A stretch of DNA of 64,000 bases, taken from positions 149,588,575 to 149,652,574 of the forward strand of contig NC_134455.1 in NCBI RefSeq assembly GCF_047948215.1, given 5' to 3'. Positions within the stretch are counted from its first letter, which is position 1, and each line of letters begins with the position of its first letter. The translations under genes were made by a program, and so were the position numbers. Under the pieces are notes generated by a model. The model had not been told where the DNA came from. It did no database searches and saw only the letters and a list, made by a program, of their open reading frames with translations. Source of the stretch: Lycorma delicatula. Its lineage: Eukaryota; Arthropoda; Insecta; Hemiptera; Fulgoridae. Below are positions 36,796 to 46,334 of this stretch, piece by piece.

Positions 36796-39137
36796 CCCTG
36801 AGGTAGATAATCCCCACGTCCGGAACACAACATCTATGTTCCACGTCCAGGGCGGCAACAGCTGTACCTTGTACATCACATATAGCTGGCTAACGGGGTT
36901 CCGAGTAAATTCCTCGGTTATACTTTGTTAAGTTTGACCTGGTTCCAACTTCAGGTCACTAAACGGACTGGATTTTTGGCTACCTGCAGGAAATGGAATA
37001 ACAAACGATTTTTGAAATGGATTTATACCACTCATAGAGCTGGCGATGTGGCAGCCAGGGTCAATGTTATTGCAGGTGTAACGGAGACCCTTACGTTGTC
37101 CACATGCCCCCTGCGATGGCAAGCATGTAGCAATGGTGCCCATGTATGTCGGTGCATGGGAGCTCTGAAAGCTTCGGTGAGTAGGAGCCTGGAGTCAGTG
37201 CAGAGACTGCGCATCCGCTCTCTGCCAGGACATATGCCGGTTCCACCGGAGTACCGGAGTACCGGATCGGACCTCCAAGGTTAGTAGCCCTGGAGTGGGG
37301 GTGTACCCCGGCGGCTAGCCTTGCTACAGAAGGGATCAATGTTCATGAATTTTCCTGAACCAACTAACGTGGCAGAGGGTGCACGTAAACACCCTCGTTT
37401 AGAAACCGCCGATTCGCCACAAGCGAAGAGGAAAAAAGGTAAGGAGAGTGATAAGATTAGAAAAGATGCTGATAAAATCAGTAAAGATTTAAGAAAAGCT
37501 TTGTTTGGAAATAATGTTCCCAAACCAAGATTTTTGGTCATTACAAAAGAGAATGGTAACTTCCAAAAGGTAAGTCCATTCTTAATTGCTAGAGAGATTA
37601 CAAATTGTGCTGGTGGTCCTGTCAAGGAAATCCGTAAGACGTTTAACGGATTACATGTCGAAACTATAAACGACATGCAAAGCCAGAAAGTCCAGGCGTT
37701 GAAGAAGATCGGTGAATTTGCGGTTACTGTTCAACCGCATAGTACACTTAATTCATCTAGAGGAGTTGTTGTTTGCTGTGATCTTCTTAACTGTACTGAA
37801 GAAGAAATAGTGCAGGAAATGTCTAGTCAGGGAGTGACACATTGTCGCAGACTTTCTATGAGACGAAATGGTGAGATTCTTCCTTCGGCCTCTCATGTTT
37901 TGACATTCAATAGGCCAAGTCTTCCTGAAAAGGTACGAGCTGGCATCCATCGGCTTGATGTACGGGCATTTATTCCGCAGCCGATGAGATGTTTTAGATG
38001 TCAACGTTTCGGACACACTGCAGCTAGATGTGAAGCGCAGGAAATTTGTATATGTGGAATGAAGATACATGAGGGTGATCCATGTAAAGACCCTCCAGTC
38101 TGCATTAATTGTAAAGGGCACTATAACTGTCGATCCAGGAACTGCCCAGTATACAAATCAGAAACAGCCATTCAGGAGGTTAAAACGCTTCAAAAAGTCA
38201 GCTACCCTGAAGCGAAGAAGATTGTAAACCTACGTACACCTAGACCATCGACTACATACGCAGAAGCAGCTGCTGCTCCCCCACACCTAAAATCAACGTG
38301 GAGCAGTTGCTTAATACGATGGCACCAAGTCTCGCGACAATGATAGAAAGAATCATTGATTCCAAGATCGAGTCGACTCATCAGATACAACAAAGTAAAC
38401 ATGAGAAGGGTCATTCCCGGACTGACGTCGCCGACAGAAGACCCGTACCAGCGCAGTTTAAAAAACCGGCAAAATCTTCGATTATAACTCCAGCAATAGA
38501 CGTAATGAAGAAAAATCTTGATTTATCCGACAAAGATCTAAAGATCACCCCGACGACGAGTCATATAGCTAAGGATACTGTGACAAGAGTACAGGAAAAA
38601 TCTGCGTCAACCAAAATGGAGGTGCAAGTAACTATCGAAAAAGCACCAGACACAGACGATATTAAAACCGTACCTACAGAGGCCCCAAAAGCTCAGAGAA
38701 CAACTGTGGCGAGAGCATCTGTATCAGCCGGCCCAAGCACAGCCTTAGACATTGAATCAAGTTCATCAGCCGCCGAAAGTGCATCGGTTGCAAGTTTAGA
38801 CTCAATTGCAACGATGCTCACAGCACCATTGAAGCTTTCATCACCTGATGTAAGCCGGCGAACGTCATTGGCGTCAGAAAGAGAAGACGATGCCATGTCC
38901 GAAGCCTCAGACACTCTGTCATCGGAAGTTGAGGCCGTTCGCAGAATGGAAAAACGTAAGAAAGGATGGCCGAAAGGAAAGCCTAGGCGGTAATTTGTTG
39001 GATTTTAAATTAGAAGATTGAAATTTTGATCACTTATTTTCTTCATGGAAATATGAATTAAAGAACCTTTTTTTTTTCTTTTTTTTTTGAAGTGGGATGG
39101 GGCTAATGACCAAAGTAGTCGATGCCCCTAAAAACCT

Positions 39138-39138
<1 letters not shown>
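36794..39138 (+). mobile_element. I-type LINE copy A: 5'UTR, ORF1, 3'UTR, no ORF2
   Basis: The copy starts at a (TAA)n tract, with a 5' untranslated region of about 540 bases that carries the block CCACGTCCGGAACA...TGTTCCACGTCC shared with copy C. One long gag-type ORF1 follows, then a short 3' region with GGGGCTAATGACC...GTCGATGCCCC (39094-39128), an A-run and a new (TAA)n tract. There is no trace of endonuclease, RT or RNase H between the ORF1 stop at 38993 and the 3' end (145 bases). It therefore looks like an ORF1-only element. The zinc knuckles and the RNase H-containing ORF2 remnant of copy C point to the I group of the Jockey superfamily. Confidence 0.85.
37339..38993 (+). pseudogene. 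Gag-like ORF1 protein of LINE copy A, one frameshift
   Basis: I choose the ATG at 37339. Another follows two codons later, and upstream codons give no ATG. The N-terminus is basic (KRKKGKESDKIRKD). The middle holds a region typical of LINE gag proteins, then three zinc knuckles: CFRCQRFGHTAARC (canonical CX2CX4HX4C), a degenerate CICG...GDPC, and CINCKGHYNCRSRNC. After them come VKTLQKVSYPEAKKIV and TYAEAAAA, blocks seen in Jockey/I-type ORF1. At the C5 run (38278-38282) the frame shifts by one base. The continuing frame (KINVEQLLNTMAPSLATMIERI...) runs to a stop after GWPKGKPRR at 38993. With one more C the protein would be about 550 residues. The long Ser/Thr/Ala-rich tail is low-complexity. 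The product would bind the element's RNA. Confidence 0.85.
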
Positions 39139-39232
<94 letters not shown>

Positions 39233-39282
39233 TAATAATAATGATAATAATAATAATGATAATAATAATAATAATAATAATG

Positions 39283-39359
<77 letters not shown>
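39139..39359. repeat. A-run and long (TAA)n tract between LINE copies A and B
   Basis: About 33 A residues, then about 190 bases of TAA repeats with scattered TGA variants. It ends at the first base of copy B. The I factor of Drosophila is known to end in TAA repeats, so this is probably the 3' tail of copy A. Long open frames of poly-Ile, Tyr or Leu across it are artefacts. Confidence 0.9.
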
Positions 39360-39360
<1 letters not shown>

Positions 39361-41422
39361 CCCCGAATAAATCCAACCCCACGTCCGTGCAACATATTTG
39401 CAGACGTCCGGGGCGGGCAACGAAATTGGACTTCAGCACCTGCACCTATATTGACCAGCGGGGAAATGGTCTTGCTCAGGAACTCCCTTTGGAGTACGGG
39501 ATTAGCGATCCCTAACTATCCGAGCCAGTTGCGGTTGTGCTTCTCGGTTTCACTGCTTGCGGCGGAAGTGGGAGGCATGATCGTCATCTGTTTTTCGACG
39601 CTAGGCGGACTGCGGACGGGAGTCCCTATCCTCGGTTGTGGAGCCGGGTTGAGAGTGAGCTATTGTGAGTTTGCTCTGCCGAAGACTTGGGCCACTCAGC
39701 GTGAGTCAGTCACTTATTTATTGAAACGGTTAACGACTTAAAAAGCAAAGAAGATTGGACTTATCGACGTTGAGGTTGTACCACACTGTACTCTAAATAC
39801 CTCTAAAGGAGTAGTTGTCTGCAGAGATTTGCTTAACTGCACCGAAGATGAAATTGTTGATGAGCTTTATACTTTATGGACAGGGAGTTATTACATGTTG
39901 ACGGCTAAACACTCGACGAAACGGAGAAGTCTTACCCTACGCGACACAGGTGTTAACATTTAACAGACCTAAATGCCCGGAGAAAATAAAGGCAGGTTTT
40001 CATAAGCTTGATGTGCGTCTGTTTATCCCAACACCATTGCGGTGTTTTGGATGTCAAAACTTCGGACACATGGCTGCGAGATGCACGAGGAAACAGATTT
40101 CCACATGCGGCAACCCGTTACCCCCGGATCATTCGTGCAGGGACCCACCGATTTGTGTAAAGTGTACATAACATAGCGCAAGATCAAGGAATTGTCCAAA
40201 ATATAAGGAAGAAGTTTTGAATCAGGAAGTAAAGACCGTTCAGAAGGTCAGTTATTTTGAAGCTAAAAAAATCATGCATAGCAGAATACCAAAGGCCACA
40301 ACTTATGTACACGTTGCTGCTGCTCTTGCAGTCACCGTCAAACCTAAGGACGTGGTAGCAAAACTGGCGCCAGTCTTAACAACATTTGTAAAAATAATAA
40401 TTGATCAGAAATTAAAGATCTGAACATTTAGGGACAGCAGCCCAAAGTCGTCTAAAACAAAAACAAACCTGCCATAACAGTGTCTTACTTCACCGAAAAA
40501 TGAGCTTACGATTAATTCAAAGGCAATGCAAATTCAAACAAAAATGAAAGAACCTGAAGCTAAAGTTCACCGGGACCCGCGAAACCGGAAATACCAATCT
40601 TAGAAAAGGAAGATTTAAGGAAAACTACAATGAGCCTCCAAAATCATAGAGGCGTTTAGCTGAGAGGGCGAGACAATCGACCGCCTCATACGTTCTTGCA
40701 GTGAGTAAATCCAGTCTCGACTGTGATGCGCTTCTTGCTGTGCCAATGGAGCCGGTGTCATCCGATACCATCAGCAGGAGATCCTCTGCATTTTCCACTG
40801 GAGTTAAAACTGAAGGATTAATCTCGAATATATCAAACTCCGCAGAATTTGATATAGAGGCCTACAGAAAAATGGAAAAAAAACAAGAAAAAAGATGGCC
40901 TAAAGGGAAACCAAGGCGATAGATTTAAGCAAGGGAAATATCAACTATCTCAATTGAGAATTTTATAGTTAAATGTAATTTTTTATTTTTTATTGATACA
41001 GATTTTTGAGGTTTTAATGTAAGTGTTTTGTGTATGATTTTAAATGGTAAAAGGGCCCTTTACACCCTTGTCATACTTTGTTTAATTTTCATTACATCCT
41101 AGTTTCTGTTTTGAGAGTACTGACCAATTTCGAAAGAAATGGCTAGAAAGATTTTAAAATAACAAGGGCTTTTACACCCTTGTTATGTTGTGTTTTTAGG
41201 GTTTTCAATAACCATTGACAAGTCTTTTTAGATGCTCTTTTTGACAAGACTAGTCCTTGACTATGTCACCTATGTTCTGTTTTCTGAGGAGGAAAAGATA
41301 TTTTGTCTATTGATTATGTCGCTAGCGTTTTTTACCGGGAGGGAATATCATGTTTTTCTTTTTCGTTGTGGAAGGGGCTAATGACCATAGCAGTCGATGG
41401 TCTAAAATTCAAACAAACAAAA
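39360..41422 (+). mobile_element. I-type LINE copy B: decayed ORF1-only element
   Basis: It begins GCCCCGAATAA right after the (TAA)n tract, with a 5'UTR again carrying CCACGTCCG...CGTCCGGGGCGG. ORF1 remnants follow (39765-40922). A 3'UTR of about 480 bases ends in GGGGCTAATGACC...GTCGATGG (41376-41400) and an A/TAA-rich tail. No endonuclease, RT or RNase H sequence is seen between the ORF1 stop at 40922 and the tail. It is more diverged than copy A, so the gag-only structure is not due to one recent deletion. The 3'UTR has two copies of an AAGGGC...TTTACACCCTTGT block (41049-41072 and 41163-41184). Confidence 0.8.
39765..40922 (+). pseudogene. Gag-like ORF1 of LINE copy B, several breaks
   Basis: Pieces in several frames align in order with ORF1 of copy A: STLNTSKGVVV-like and LLNCTEDEIVDEL (39780-39870); LTFNRPKCPEKIKAGFHKLDV, then the first knuckle CFGCQNFGHMAARC and a second CGNPLPPDHSC, CVKC (39950-40171); EVKTVQKVSYFEAKKIM (40217-40300); and a tail ending KRWPKGKPRR at 40922. 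The third knuckle is broken by a stop after CVKC. The shared C-terminal ending shows that both copies use the same ORF1 end. It is not expressible as one protein. Confidence 0.8.
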
Positions 41423-41478
41423 AATAATAATAATAATGATAATGATAATAATAATTATTATTCATATAATAATTTATA
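41423..41478. repeat. Decayed (TAA)n tract between LINE copies B and C
   Basis: TAA and TGATAA repeats with interruptions follow the tail of copy B and lead to the 5' end of copy C. This is the third occurrence of the arrangement. Confidence 0.75.
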
Positions 41479-41866
41479 TGATAATCCTCACGACCGGAAC
41501 ATAAAATCTACGTTCCACGTCCGGAACATAACATCTACTTTCCACGTCCAGGGCGGAAACAGCTGTACATATTCATAATGCACTAACAGGCCTCCGAATG
41601 TTTTCTCTCTGAGATGGAATTGTCTTCGGCCTGATTCCACCTAGGGCCGTAATACAAGGACTAGATTATCGGCCACCTGCAGATATGAAGAATTTTATGA
41701 TTAAGGAAATGGATTCACACCATCTTTAGAGTTGGCGATGTGGCGGCCAGGGACGAAGTGATTGCAGATGTAACGGAGGCCTTTCCGCTGTTCACATGCC
41801 CCCGCGATGGCAACTATGTAACGGACCAGGAGATTGTAGAAGAGTTGACGACACCTCAGTGAGTAA

Positions 41867-42395
41867 GTGATTGAATGCCAAAGGCTGAACATGAGGAGGA
41901 ACGGCGAAGTTCTTCCATCTGCACCTCATGTTCTTACGTTCAATAAACCAAGTCTGCCAGCGAAATTGCAAGCAAAAATACACCATTTGGATGTGCGGGC
42001 TTTTGTGCCGCAACCCATGAGGTGTTTCAGGTATCAACGTTTTGGCCATACTGCTGCTTGATGCGAAAGGCCACAAATAGGCATGTGTGGTGAGGAAATT
42101 CATGAAGGAGAATCATGTAAGGAACCTCCTTCTTGTGTAAAATGCAAAGGATAGTATTCCTGTAGATCAAGAAACTATCCTGCTTATAAAGACAAGGTAG
42201 CTGTGCAGGAAGGCAAACCCTGCAGAAGGTCAGCTACTTTGAAGCAAAGAAGATTGTAAGCACACGAAAGCCTAGAGCAAAAACAACTTATGCTCAGGTT
42301 GCAGCTGCAGTTCCTGCTCCAACTGCTGTTGATAAGGACCAGCTTCTCGGCAAACTTGAGCACACATTGGCTACCATGACTGAAAGAATAGAATG
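41867..42395 (+). pseudogene. Gag-like ORF1 of LINE copy C
   Basis: RLNMRRNGEVLPSAPHVLTF, then HHLDVRAFVPQPMRCF and the first knuckle, where the second Cys has become Tyr (CFRYQRFGH), are followed by a stop where the fourth ligand Cys is expected. The second and third knuckles continue in the same frame after the stop (CGEEIHEGESC, CVKC). A later frame has ATLKQRRL and TYAQVAAAVPAP. ORF1 breaks down before 42420, with no clear equivalent of the GWPKGKPRR ending. Confidence 0.75.
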
Positions 42396-42619
42396 AAATC
42401 TCTCACTCAAAAGGAATTTAAGTACCAATAAAAGTACAGCCTCCAGAAGCTAAGTAGACTATGAATAAAAGCAAATCTAATCACAAGAAGGAAGCTACTA
42501 AACCAGAGGTAAAAGTGAGTTTGCGTGACATATTGGGTGATGGTGCAAGGAGGGTGATTGCTTTGTAGCCTTCTATGGAGGCTCCCAAGCCTCCACAACC
42601 GAGGTGGGCTCTAAACCAC

Positions 42620-42905
42620 AGAGGCCACAATAAACTAGTGGGTGACGTCAATACACACAATTCTCTTTCGGGGTGGGATCGAGTAGATCTTCGTGGAAGG
42701 GAATTGGCAAAGTTCTTATTAAATTCTGATTTCATTATCTTAGATGATGGTTCAGGAACTTTTTTCAATGCAAGAGACAGATCGATGTCCTGTGTAGGTC
42801 TAGAACGTATAAGTTCATCGATAGCTCCAAGGTACTCTTTCCACTTTTAGAAGATCTGCATGGAAGCGATCATTTCCCGGTGCAAATTGTAACTGATGTT
42901 ACAAG
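42620..42905 (+). pseudogene. ORF2 endonuclease C-terminal fragment of LINE copy C
   Basis: VGDVNTHNSLSGW corresponds to the GDFNAHN block of the apurinic-type endonuclease (the Phe is now Val). LRGRELAKFLLNSDFIILDDGSGTF and NARDRSMSCV follow. After a frame change near 42838, LEDLHGSDHFPVQI contains the terminal SDH. The first third of the domain, with the catalytic Glu, is missing. The sequence then passes directly into RNase H. Confidence 0.8.
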
Positions 42906-42924
42906 GAAAATGTATCACACCTCC

Positions 42925-43451
42925 AAAGCCGAGTTCTAAAACTGAACACGGTGTTGTATGTTCCATATATGTAAATGGAGAAGCCCATTTCTGGAAACTG
43001 CCAGATATTGCAAGTATTTATACGGCAGAAATTACTGCCTCACAGCAAGTTCTTCGCTACTCTATACGTTTTAAATGGACAAGGACAGCGATGTACATTT
43101 GTATGGACTGAAGAGGCTGCTGGTATGGTAGGAAACGAAATCGGAGACGAAGCTGCCAGAAAGGCAACAGTCTGTGATAACCTGGATATAATTCCTGAAC
43201 GAGTGGTGATGTTAAAAATTGTCTAACCGCTGACTCGCCGAGAACAAGTTGCGGTGACCAGATTCAGATGCGGTCACACGGGAATAACAAATTCATTCTT
43301 GTTAACCGCCAAAGAAAGACCAATGTGCGGTGTTTGTAATAAAACACTTACAGTTACGCATCTAATAGAAAAACGTACTATGTATGAGGACCTCAGTAAG
43401 AGGTTCAGGCTAATAAATAATGCTGCTGCTGATTTGGAAAGTGGAAAATAA
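42925..43451 (+). pseudogene. RNase H and C-terminal region of LINE copy C ORF2
   Basis: SKTEHGVVCSIYVNGE is the start of RNase H, just after the position of its first catalytic Asp (usually TDGSK), which is not preserved. IYTAEITASQQVL contains the catalytic Glu. A further internal deletion joins it to VWTEEAAGMVGNEIGDEAAR, the end of RNase H. RREQVAVTRFRCGHTG and PMCGVCNKTLTVTHLIE follow: the C-terminal CxxC...H motif, whose final Cys is lost (EKRTMYEDL). The RT domain that should stand between endonuclease and RNase H has been removed precisely enough to join the two domains. Confidence 0.8.
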
Positions 43452-44288
43452 AATAAAATAGTTAATATCTATATGCCAGTGAATTACTAACAAGCCTATA
43501 AGTAATTTCAAGCTGCGGTAAAGAATCTCTAAATGAAATAGTTCAATTCTACGGATAAAAGCAAAAAATACTGTCTTGAAGCGTTGCACATGAGGACCGG
43601 GAGATAGCTCTCTTGCCTAGGCCTCGCCTGCACGCAAGATTGAGGGAGTCGAGGCGTATCCGATAATGGCATGGGGAGCCCTGGAAGGTAGACAGACGGC
43701 GTGGGGCAAAGGGTATGCGCAAGGCATGCCTGGAGCCAGGTAGATCAGGACCGGTAAGGACAGCCTCCCGCCGATGGGTTCTTTGGCCGTCCTGAACAGG
43801 TGGTCGAATTGCTCCTATGACGCGGAGGGGGACCCCGACGGGTTAAGTTTTACGTGACAGTTTATAGAGAGGCGCACTCAACTCCCACGGCATCCTAGGG
43901 CGGCTGATGTGTTGCTTAACGGTGGTTTCAGTTGCCCCGAGGGTGCAACTGATGGATGTAATTCTATGGATATGGACTCTCTGGATATGGATTATATGGA
44001 TATAAATGTCGATATTGTAAAGACATTCTTTTTATGTTTTTGTTTTGTGTTTTATTTATAGATTTCTTTTTAGCATCAGGGTCCTTTCCACCAGTAAGTA
44101 TTCTCTGTGTTTGTGCTTAAATGTTCTGTGTTGTTAATTTTGGTGCTTTTAATTACGAGTAATTGTAAGGGCCCCTTACACCCTTACATATGACGAACCT
44201 GATGTTCATTTAAATATTTTTTAAAGAATGTGACGAGAGCTAATGACTTTAGAAGTTGATGCCCGTATACCACACAGAAAAAAAATAA

Positions 44289-46250
44289 TCATCCTAAAGT
44301 AACCGTTTAAACACAGTTTTCTTTTAACTTCGAATATAGATATGCTTTGTAAATATTTATTGTTAAAAGAGTTATGCAGAATGGTACTAAAGTATGGAAA
44401 AGGGTTAATATTTCAAAACTGAGGGATGCTAGGAGGTAGAAATAAGTGTGGATCTACATAGTCAGAAAATTACTAACTTTTATGGGTGTTCGAAATTTTT
44501 GTCCGTCATCTTGATCGACCACATTGTATGATACGAAGGTGGACATATGATACATGATTTTAATGTAAAGTTTTACGAGAAAAATCATTGTGAAAACCAT
44601 TGTTCGATAAATACCTTCGCTTTCTAATTATAAACAATCAAATTTGAAAAATGGAAAAATCGTTGTAGTAGTAAAATAGGTTATAAATACTCTGTAGAAT
44701 AACCTTTTCATTTCGTATTATATGCAGAACTACATCCAATAATAAACTTTAAACGTTAATGTTAAAGAAGAAAAAGAATAATTATGCTGGCTGTAATTTA
44801 TTATTGTGAAGACTGTTTATGTTAGTGTTAAGCCATTAATTGTAACATTAGCTGTTTAAAGTTATCGGATGTAATTCTGAAGGTAATACGAAATAAAAAA
44901 GTTACTGCGGGGCGTTTTAGCTAGTTTTATTACTACCGCGATTTTTCCGTTTTACAACTACACACCATAAAGTAGTAATCTTGTAAATATGTAGACCCGC
45001 AGTTGTTTCTAATATCACTCTGTATATAGTAGAGCTTGTCTATTGGCTGGTATCCCTTGCGTAACTGAACTAGTTAGATTTCACGCTTCGCCACTCGCCA
45101 ATCCTGTATAGTCAGTTTATATTAATTCAGAATATGCTATCCAATTGAATGTTAAAAATTTATTTATACCATCAAATTTTGAGACAGTTTTATTTCAGTG
45201 CTGTAGAAAATTATTCTACATTATTGTTTATTTATTTTATCTGTATTATTATTATTTTCTGTCGAAACCATAAGATACAGTTCATAATCAAACAATTTCA
45301 AAGAAAAAATGTATGACAAAACCGAGTAGACATTGAAATATAAATTTTTAAGCATCCGACAACGAGTGTGTATTAGTAAATAGTATAAAAAATTTTTATT
45401 TATTTACAAATTCAGTTTTGTAGTATAGCGAATAATTATTTAACCCTAGACCAAAGGATATAATAACATTATTAATCGTACTATTAACTCGTTTGAGAAT
45501 ATTGTTGACAGAAAGTATTTCTTATAAAAGTCTATTTCACTAATGTTTTCGACGCTTTTTAAGGATAGAAATAATTTTTTACCGAGAGTTTAATTTAAAA
45601 TTTCGATTTATCTCGGGTGAATAAATTTATGTGAACTTAAATATTTTTTCATGTTTCAACTGCATTGCTCGAATACAGTTAAAATCTTTTTAATTGGAAA
45701 AAAATAATTAAGAAAATCCTATAAAATAATATTTAAACTGTGCAAAAGTAAAAAACATTCAGTTGGCAAAGTAAAATATCTGATTGGCATCACATGACTT
45801 CCTTGTGCGCCTATTGAATCACGTATTCACATTCTTTGCTGCACTTCATTTAAACCTATTTTATTTGAAAGTGAGATACGATCCTCCAATTCTTTAAAAA
45901 AGTTGACAGTTACACAATTGCATTATGGTGGACTCCACATTGTACCACATTTTTTCGTGGTGTCCGTATCAGCATTTTATATTAGTTTATATGTAAAGTA
46001 GAACTTGTAGGATCGGTAACCAATGGACACATTTGTTCGAATCTGCCTTCATATATTCGTACATAACAGATTTTAACTTTTTATTTTAATTTAAATATAT
46101 TGATTTATTAGTAATTATTAATGCTGTAAAAATGTTTAAATTAAAATGAAAAGAACACACAATTTTATTTCACTAATAACATATATATATTTTAAATTGT
46201 TATTATTGAATTATTATTTATTGTAACTTTTTATTTACAGTCGGAGGTTA
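44289..46250. other. AT-rich DNA without recognisable genes
   Basis: No gene or repeat is recognised. The first bases after the LINE tail (AATAATCATCC) could be the remainder of a target or tail. Confidence 0.45.
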
Positions 46251-46279
46251 ATAATTATTAATATATTTAAATTAAAAAA

Positions 46280-46334
46280 AAGAAAGTCTACGAAGTCGGA
46301 CTCGAACCGTGCCCTTACCCTTGTAGGACCCAAA
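46280..46334 (-). repeat. Possible tRNA-like SINE head, interrupted by a pogo element
   Basis: On the minus strand a B-box-like GGTTCGAGTCC (46294-46304 region) lies in an otherwise AT-rich context, followed by a T-rich run on the plus-strand left side. The pogo element begins 30 bases to the right, so any A box would have been split or lost. A dispersed SINE-like repeat is plausible, but only the B-box-like string supports it. Confidence 0.3.

Larger units (their letters stand above)
41479..44288 (+). mobile_element. I-type LINE copy C: with internally deleted ORF2
   Basis: The 5'UTR at 41479 has the CACG(T)CCGGAACAT...TTCCACGTCC block in two tandem copies. ORF1 remnants (41700-42420) are followed by pieces of ORF2: endonuclease end, then RNase H, then a C-terminal cysteine-histidine region. 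The reverse transcriptase is missing. A 3' region of about 830 bases includes a G+C-rich part (43590-43850), an MD-rich repeat-like stretch (43958-44017), the AAGGGCCCCTTACACCCTT block (44167-44185) and a tail GAGCTAATGAC...GTTGATGCCC with an A-run. This copy shows what the autonomous relative of copies A and B encoded. Confidence 0.8.

Noticed and set aside
36925..37284. 119-codon frame upstream of ORF1 in LINE copy A
   Set aside because: It lies in the 5' untranslated region, is not kept as a frame in copy C, has no motif, and shadows on the other strand are equally long.
37753..38121. Minus-strand frame inside ORF1 of copy A
   Set aside because: It is the reverse shadow of the gag gene, with no motif of its own.
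39030..39741. Long open frames rich in poly-Ile, poly-Tyr or poly-Leu
   Set aside because: They are translations of the A-run and (TAA)n microsatellite on both strands, joined to LINE untranslated sequence. They are not genes.
36565..44310. CATCCTAAAG shared by the left flank of copy A and the right flank of copy C
   Set aside because: I considered a target duplication around the whole array. The left occurrence is about 150 bases before the (TAA)n tract and the flanking bases do not agree, so it is probably chance.
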